From Candidatus Iainarchaeum sp. (GTDB lineage: Archaea > Iainarchaeota > Iainarchaeia > JAGGVJ01), in assembly GCA_021158055.1 (NCBI GenBank), contig JAGGVJ010000010.1:1-33989 (forward strand): 33,989 bases of DNA, given 5' to 3'. Below are positions 30,898-33,989 of the stretch, one piece after another (position 1 is the first letter of the stretch; every line of letters begins with the position of its first letter). Under the pieces are notes generated by a model. The model saw nothing but the letters and a program-made list of their open reading frames with translations. It made no database searches and was not told the DNA's origin. The translations under genes and the position numbers were made by a program.

Positions 30898-31018
30898 TTT
30901 ATATAGTTTGTTTGCAATAAATATTGTATCTTTTCTATTCTCTCATTCTTCAAACATTTGTCCATGTTCACGGACACACCAACAGACATAGCAGTCTTAA
31001 AATGCTAAAAACGAGATT
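30898..31018 (+). ncRNA. Promoter plus leader-RNA module, copy 2
   Basis: BRE-like CGAAAGG then TTTATATA (30898-30905); TCTATTCTC 36 nt later (30934-30942), exactly as in copy 1; hairpin 1 TGTCC-ATGTTCAC-GGACA (30959-30976); hairpin 2 AGCA-GTCTTAAAA-TGCT (30990-31006). Against copy 1, stem pair T-A becomes C-G in hairpin 1 and the stem of hairpin 2 changes on both sides while the loop (…CT-TAAAA) is kept. Downstream is a 29-nt direct repeat at 31036-31084. Confidence 0.62.
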
Positions 31019-31035
31019 CAACTCGCCAAAACACT

Positions 31036-31084
31036 TACTCATTATCCTCACTACTCACTTACCCTACTCATTATCCTCACTACT
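31036..31084. repeat. 20-nt direct repeat, 29-nt period
   Basis: TACTCATTATCCTCACTACT occurs at 31036-31055 and 31065-31084 within a C/T/A-rich stretch downstream of leader module 2. No open frame is preserved through it. Confidence 0.9.
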
Positions 31085-31218
31085 TACTATTACACTAGTA
31101 TCACACCATTACACTTTCAATTTTTGATTTTTAAATCTTAAAAAATCACATCTGAACTAATTCTTCTTCAGATTAAAGCAGTTTTCCCTGCACACCCCTT
31201 TTTCTTAAACAATTCCTT

Positions 31219-31288
31219 AATGTTCACTGCAAAGAACAAAGAACTAAACGCAGTAAACATTCCATTGGTTGATCCGAAAAAACAACCA
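31219..31288. other. Pair of strong hairpins
   Basis: AATGTTCACTGC (31219-31230) pairs with GCAGTAAACATT (31250-31261), eleven of twelve positions. TGGTTG (31266-31271) pairs with CAACCA (31283-31288). On the minus strand the second loop contains TTTTTTCGG, a T-run inside a hairpin loop, similar in design to the cassette 3' hairpins. They lie downstream of the 62-aa minus-strand gene and could form its 3' end. Confidence 0.6.
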
Positions 31289-31334
31289 TAATTCAATCAC
31301 TTCTACTTATATGATACATAACAATAAACTTCTT

Positions 31335-31523
31335 CTAAAATGAAAGGACCCCCATCATACGGAACCCACTTTTTAACTCAATTGGGTCCTTTCGCTTCCC
31401 GTCACGTTTACCCCTGGACAGGATAAAAACAAACTCTTTTTTAAAAACAATTACAGAGCACTCATCAGGCGCATTGGATAAAACGCCCAAAACTCTTTTT
31501 AGGTAAACCCGCTCTTCCTCCAT
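31335..31523 (-). CDS. Small protein of 62 aa, unknown function
   Basis: The only minus-strand candidate in the cassette region. The translation (MEEERVYLKRVLGVLSNAPDE, then SVIVFKKEFVFILSRGKRDG) has a protein-like composition with alternating strands and charges and no low complexity. ATG 31523 has only a weak GTGAT upstream. Its 3' half contains a perfect ten-bp inverted repeat (GAAAGGACCC 31342-31351; GGGTCCTTTC 31384-31393), which constrains the coding sequence and suggests an overlapping RNA structure. Coding status is uncertain. Confidence 0.45.
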   Translation of the reverse strand: MEEERVYLKRVLGVLSNAPDECSVIVFKKEFVFILSRGKRDGKRKDPIELKSGFRMMGVLSF

Positions 31524-31726
31524 CCATCACGTCAGCAAATCACAAAAACGCTGATAAAAACACATACTATGTAAAAAATTATGTAGTAAAAAATTCCGGT
31601 TAACCACAATTGGAAACAAAACTAATCGGTTACAAATACCAACATAGCTGTTTAGGCGTTCCCTAACATCTTCTGAGTACCCGCTCAAACCACCAAAATT
31701 ATTTGGTGCTACATCAAATCAAACAA
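31524..31726. other. Gene-free spacer before cassette C with palindromic hairpin
   Basis: Contains a direct repeat (ATGTAAAAAATT / ATGTAGTAAAAAATT near 31570-31597) and a perfect seven-bp hairpin CACCAAA-ATTA-TTTGGTG at 31691-31708, 18 nt before the copy C acceptor stem. No gene is visible. Confidence 0.55.
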
Positions 31727-31818
31727 GCAACTCTGCATACACAGGGTATACTAAGCGAAAGCTTAACAGGGTTCAAATCCCGCAGTTGCAATCGCTTTAC
31801 CAAAGCAACCGGCAAAGC
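31727..31818 (+). repeat. tRNA-like leader element, copy C
   Basis: Acceptor-like stem GCAACT (31727-31732)/AGTTGC (31784-31789); arm ATAC-ACAGG-GTAT; arm TAAGC-GAAA-GCTTA with a GNRA loop; T arm GGG-TTCAAAT-CCC (31769-31781). This copy has the four-way layout of a tRNA in 63 nt. The following hairpin has two choices: GCTTT with AAAGC at 31802-31806 or with AAAGC at 31814-31818. Acceptor bases are the exact swap of those in copies B and E. Confidence 0.85.
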
Positions 31819-31843
31819 AACAAAAACATGGGAGTGGAACAAC

Positions 31844-32161
31844 ATGCACAACAACACAACACCAGAAAACAAAGAACTTCAAAAGGCGGAAAAAACGCCA
31901 AGAGAGACATATAAGGCATGGCAAAAATGGCAAAAGTACTTTAAGGAAAAACTGTACAGGCAACCCGCATCGTCACACGAAGACTATTACAATCTGGCGA
32001 TACTTACTGCAAGGTCACCGCAACAGGCGATTGCAATGATCAGGAAAGCGCAGAGGATTGATCCAAGTAGTATGGGAATCGACCTCGCAGAGGATTTCAG
32101 GTTGCTGTACAATAGGACGGAACACGACTATGAAAGGCAACACATCTCTGCTTTACGGTAG
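31844..32161 (+). CDS. Helical protein of cassette C, unknown function
   Basis: Length 105 aa (MHNNTTPENKELQKAEKTPR, then YKAWQKWQKYFKEKLYRQPA, then YYNLAILTARSPQQAIAMIR). Mostly helical, rich in Trp/Tyr/Lys; the segment around NLAILTARSPQQAIAMIRKA could be a TPR-like helix pair. No family recognised. GGAGTG lies 7 nt upstream. The leader and the first 15 codons resemble those of the cassette D gene although the rest does not. The stop is TAG-TGA in tandem. Confidence 0.7.
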   Translation: MHNNTTPENKELQKAEKTPRETYKAWQKWQKYFKEKLYRQPASSHEDYYNLAILTARSPQQAIAMIRKAQRIDPSSMGIDLAEDFRLLYNRTEHDYERQHISALR

Positions 32162-32191
32162 TGAATTGGCTTCTTTTTTTACGCCACCCGC
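32161..32191 (+). terminator. T-loop hairpin after cassette C gene
   Basis: TGGC (32167-32170) and GCCA (32183-32186) enclose the 12-nt loop TTCTTTTTTTAC, right behind the stop codon. The same loop with other stems follows two more genes. Archaeal polymerase stops at T-runs, so the seven T would be a terminator; the conserved hairpin around it is the unusual part. Confidence 0.65.
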
Positions 32192-32208
32192 CCCCGTGAA
32201 ACACAGCA

Positions 32209-32294
32209 GTGGCAAGAAACGCAATTACTGCGTTGTCTTAGCGAGCATCAAAACCGCAGCCGCCAATTACTTTGCCAAAAAAACCAAGGCAAGG
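32209..32294 (+). repeat. tRNA-like leader element, copy F (degenerate)
   Basis: Acceptor-like GTGGC (32209-32213)/GCCGC (32259-32263); arm AACGCA-ATTAC-TGCGTT (32218-32234), six bp perfect; a degenerate T-arm region with ATCAAAA; then the hairpin CTTTGCC (32270-32276)/GGCAAGG (32288-32294), seven bp with one wobble and an 11-nt A-rich loop as in copy D. Primary sequence is the least conserved of the six, but position and hairpin match. Confidence 0.6.
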
Positions 32295-32337
32295 TAAAAA
32301 AAGCATATTAGAGATAAAAACAAAGGAGTTGAAAACT

Positions 32338-32943
32338 ATGAAATTAATAACATTCGTGGTGCTTGGCATGATCATCATGATAAGTGTAGTCAGCGTAGGA
32401 GCTTACGCGTTTGTAAAATCCGCTGACTTTGGATACATCTCCGGAACCACCGAAGACTACTCTGTGGCTAAAGAGGATTTTCGACTGGAAGTCAATGGTG
32501 AAATCGCCACCATCCAGGACGGCAAACTTGCCTCACCCGGAGATACATTTGTAGTTCCCATCAAGGGAAAGTACAAGACAAGCGGAACGGTCAAAATCAC
32601 CAACACCGAAAATAACAAAGGGATTATCATATATAATCTCGGAGTTGGCACAGGTGATTATGCTAAAGCCAGCACCAAGTGGTCATTTAACAGGAATAGT
32701 GGGTGGTTTTCGTGGAGATCACCTGATTCCCTAATATTTGGGAAGGGAACTGGACTACATGTGTTAAGCGGAAGCCCGGAGATGAACGCAGCTCTTGAGT
32801 CAATCAGGGTCGGAGATGAAATCGTGATAAGCGGCTATGACGGAGAAAAAATAATTCTCTACGAAAACGGGAAAAAGCTCACGCGTGGCCTCAAAGGATG
32901 CCATTACGTAGTGGTCACAGACCTGAAAATAAAGAAAAAATAA
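32338..32943 (+). CDS. Exported or membrane-anchored protein of cassette F
   Basis: Length 201 aa. Residues 4-26 form a signal segment (ITFVVLGMIIMISVVSVGAYA). The remainder is beta-rich. GLHVLSGSPEMNAALESIRVG, GDEIVISGYDGEKI and the end HYVVVTDLKI resemble a class of small bacterial periplasmic proteins in which an 'IRxGDxVxxxGY' strand pair recurs; this is a loose impression only. GGAGTTG lies 7 nt upstream of the ATG; the frame extends upstream through copy F but that part is leader. Confidence 0.75.
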   Translation: MKLITFVVLGMIIMISVVSVGAYAFVKSADFGYISGTTEDYSVAKEDFRLEVNGEIATIQDGKLASPGDTFVVPIKGKYKTSGTVKITNTENNKGIIIYNLGVGTGDYAKASTKWSFNRNSGWFSWRSPDSLIFGKGTGLHVLSGSPEMNAALESIRVGDEIVISGYDGEKIILYENGKKLTRGLKGCHYVVVTDLKIKKK

Positions 32944-32949
32944 AATTCA

Positions 32950-32973
32950 GTCGGCTTCTTTTTTTACGCCGAC
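32950..32973 (+). terminator. T-loop hairpin after cassette F gene
   Basis: GTCGGC and GCCGAC form a six-bp perfect stem around TTCTTTTTTTAC, 7 nt after the stop. The stem differs from the other two copies on both sides while the loop is identical, which is compensatory change. Confidence 0.75.
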
Positions 32974-32992
32974 CTATTTCTTTGCAGGAGTA

Positions 32993-33090
32993 GCATCTGA
33001 GCGCTGGACGGAGCGCAGGCACTGAAAAAAGTGTTCAACCGGCTCAAAACCGGCAGTTGCCATAGCTTTGCCAAAAAAGCAACGGCAAAG
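32993..33090 (+). repeat. tRNA-like leader element, copy D
   Basis: Acceptor GCATCTG (32993-32999)/CAGTTGC (33054-33060), seven positions with one T-T mismatch; arm GCGCT-GGACGG-AGCGC; arm CACT-GAAAAA-AGTG; T arm CCGG-CTCAAAA-CCGG (33039-33053). At 68 nt it is the copy closest to full tRNA size. Then CATAG and hairpin CTTTGCC (33066-33072)/GGCAAAG (33084-33090) with an 11-nt loop. Confidence 0.85.
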
Positions 33091-33113
33091 TGAACAACCA
33101 GGAGTGAAACAAC

Positions 33114-33545
33114 ATGCACAACACAACACAAGAAACCGAAGAACTTCAACAAATCGAAATGGAACTCTTTGGAACAACCCAAAGAACCGAACGATTCATA
33201 GAAGAAACCGCAGCATCCAACAGCAAGAGCACAACAGGCACCCTGACAGCGGAAAACATACTTTCCTTCCTCAGAACCAAGGATACCGCAACATTGTTCA
33301 AAACACTAAGATCAGTGTCGTCACCAGGATGTATGTGCGACACCCCTAAGTTAACAGAACAACTATGCAAAGCAATCACTTTGAGATTGTTCAACGGCAA
33401 CCCGAGGATTTCCGAAAGCATGACAAACATGCTCATAATCGGAAAACACAGGTACGCATGGTCATTCACTGAACTTGTGAACGTTTTCAAGTTCAACGAA
33501 GAATGCATCAGCCTGATTGAACGCACTGCACAGCAAACCACCTAA
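33114..33545 (+). CDS. Helical protein of cassette D, unknown function
   Basis: Length 143 aa. Predicted mostly helical (MHNTTQETEELQQIEMELFG, then TAENILSFLRTKDTATLFKT, then SMTNMLIIGKHRYAWSFTEL). Cys pair in GCMCD. No known family. GGAGTG lies 7 nt before the ATG, and the stretch from the ribosome binding site through codon 15 is nearly the same as in cassette C, apart from an in-frame 3-nt gap. Confidence 0.72.
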   Translation: MHNTTQETEELQQIEMELFGTTQRTERFIEETAASNSKSTTGTLTAENILSFLRTKDTATLFKTLRSVSSPGCMCDTPKLTEQLCKAITLRLFNGNPRISESMTNMLIIGKHRYAWSFTELVNVFKFNEECISLIERTAQQTT

Positions 33546-33553
33546 AGCATTGA

Positions 33554-33588
33554 CAGTAAATTGGCTTCTTTTTTTACGCCACTTACTG
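33554..33588 (+). terminator. T-loop hairpin after cassette D gene
   Basis: TGGC/GCCA around TTCTTTTTTTAC (33566-33577), extended by an outer perfect six-bp stem CAGTAA (33554-33559)/TTACTG (33583-33588). It begins 9 nt after the stop. Confidence 0.75.
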
Positions 33589-33627
33589 CCGTGATTAACA
33601 AATCACAAATAAGGAATCACTTCCTTA

Positions 33628-33714
33628 GCAGTTGAACACGCACACCGGGTGCAACTAACTCCTCGGGTTCAAATCCCGCAACTGCAATCGCTTTGTCAAA
33701 AGCAACCGGCAAAG
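33628..33714 (+). repeat. tRNA-like leader element, copy E
   Basis: Acceptor GCAGTTG (33628-33634)/CAACTGC (33679-33685), seven bp perfect; two-nt spacer AA; arm GCAC-ACCGG-GTGC; T arm CGGG-TTCAAAT-CCCG (33664-33678); linker AAT; hairpin CTTTGTC (33691-33697)/GGCAAAG (33708-33714) with one wobble, or locally GCTTT/AAAGC. Length of the tRNA-like part is 58 nt, with the anticodon arm replaced by an 11-nt linker. Confidence 0.88.
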
Positions 33715-33719
33715 TAAGA

Positions 33720-33783
33720 ACAAGCAGGACAAGATACTGCTTGTAACACCTCAACTGCTCCAGCGAAAGCGGGAAGCGTTGAG
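33720..33783 (+). other. Extra structured leader of cassette E
   Basis: ACAAGCAG (33720-33727)/CTGCTTGT (33737-33744), eight bp perfect; then CTCAAC (33750-33755)/GTTGAG (33778-33783) enclosing AGC-GAAA-GC, a GNRA-capped inner stem. Together they occupy most of the leader between the repeat hairpin and the GGAG ribosome binding site. Other cassettes, except A, lack such a long insert. Confidence 0.65.
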
Positions 33784-33811
33784 TAGAACAACCTATAAGG
33801 AGAGAAACAAT

Positions 33812-33989
33812 ATGCCAGAAGGCAACACAAATGGAACGTCAGAAAATGACGAACACAGAACCCCTAGAAACTGGAAGAGAATAGGGAAAATAGGCACCGG
33901 ACTAGTAACAATAATTGCAGTCCTTGCCTTAATATCGTGGCTAAGAGATCCAATCCTAAGCTGGATAACAAACCACTGGCTGGTGACAG
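33812..33989 (+). CDS. Membrane protein of cassette E, truncated by the window edge
   Basis: 59 codons visible. A hydrophilic, Asn/Glu/Arg-rich N-terminus of about 28 residues (MPEGNTNGTSENDEHRTPRN) is followed by one hydrophobic helix (IGTGLVTIIAVLALISWL). The charge pattern suggests an N-in single-pass protein. AAGGAGAG lies 8 nt before the ATG. The 3' end and any T-loop hairpin are beyond the window. Confidence 0.65.
   Translation, partial: MPEGNTNGTSENDEHRTPRNWKRIGKIGTGLVTIIAVLALISWLRDPILSWITNHWLVT

Noticed and set aside
31703-31843. Upstream extension of the cassette C reading frame through the tRNA-like element
   Set aside because: The ribosome binding site GGAGTG and the parallel start in cassette D place the start at 31844; the extension is non-coding structured leader.
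30111-33714. The six T-arm-containing elements as ordinary tRNA genes
   Set aside because: All are 45-68 nt before the acceptor end, most lack a proper anticodon arm, and none has a seven-nt anticodon loop with T33. They are tRNA-like only.
31727-33714. Integron attC sites
   Set aside because: Cassette layout is similar, but the RYYYAAC/GTTRRRY core pairs are not present in the right arrangement (isolated matches such as GCTTAAC or GTTGAAC occur singly), and no integron integrase is in the window.

Overview
The window is archaeal chromosomal DNA. It carries archaeal or eukaryotic-type ribosomal proteins (L7Ae, S28e, L24e, S6e, S24e, S27ae), aIF2-gamma, aIF5B-type IF-2, Rpo7 and Spt4, Kae1, an archaeal GluRS, TATA-box promoters placed 26-28 nt upstream of leaderless start codons, and GGAGGTGAT-type ribosome binding sites inside operons. 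Compact genes, a class II HMG-CoA reductase, a group 4 [NiFe] hydrogenase and many short genes of unknown function would fit a DPANN-type archaeon. The lineage cannot be fixed from the sequence alone.

Layout. 90-953 (+): KsgA/Dim1. 1031-7606 (-): a seven-gene membrane-bound [NiFe] hydrogenase operon (HyfB-, large-subunit, HyfE-, HyfF-, small-subunit, HyfC/HycD- and ferredoxin-like subunits), fired by a leaderless promoter at about 7630. 7695-8987 (-): purT. 9087-19570 (-): a long information-processing block in transcript order L7Ae-S28e-L24e-[lipoprotein]-Ndk-[dCTP deaminase/dUTPase family]-IF-2-S6e-aIF2gamma-PIN-Rpo7-Spt4-S24e-S27ae-[CPBP protease]-Kae1. The bracketed genes are insertions into what is otherwise a classic archaeal order. 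S6e, Rpo7 and S24e carry long Lys/Glu-rich low-complexity tails. 19964-23294 (+): two membrane-anchored proteins of unknown function and a thioredoxin-reductase-fold flavoprotein without the redox CxxC. 23276-27533 (-): tRNA-Gly(CCC), GluRS, class II HMG-CoA reductase and a coiled-coil protein. 27828-29648 (+): a glyoxalase-fold protein whose stop codon lies inside an IS200/IS605-like terminal hairpin, and a Gfo/Idh-like Rossmann protein.

The remarkable part is 29.77-33.99 kb. Here gene-sized open frames are short and unrelated, and the spacers are built from repeated RNA-like structures. Six copies (30111-33714) of a composite element occur: a tRNA-like fold (acceptor-like helix ending in AACTGC or AGTTGC, usually one or two arms, and a T-arm with a TTCRARY-type loop) followed 3-7 nt later by a GCTTTGC...GGCAAAGC hairpin and, in five of six, a Shine-Dalgarno site and a small ORF. 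The acceptor helix shows compensatory changes between copies (GCAGTT/AACTGC versus GCAACT/AGTTGC). Three of the ORFs end in a hairpin with an invariant TTCTTTTTTTAC loop and a varying stem. Two copies of a promoter-plus-leader module (29768-29884 and 30898-31018), also with compensatory stem changes, sit ahead of the two groups of cassettes. I interpret this as an unrecognised gene-cassette locus with tRNA-like punctuation. It runs past the right edge of the window.

All names come from motif and context reading; no database search was possible. Starts were moved from the longest frame wherever a ribosome binding site or TATA spacing decided the matter.
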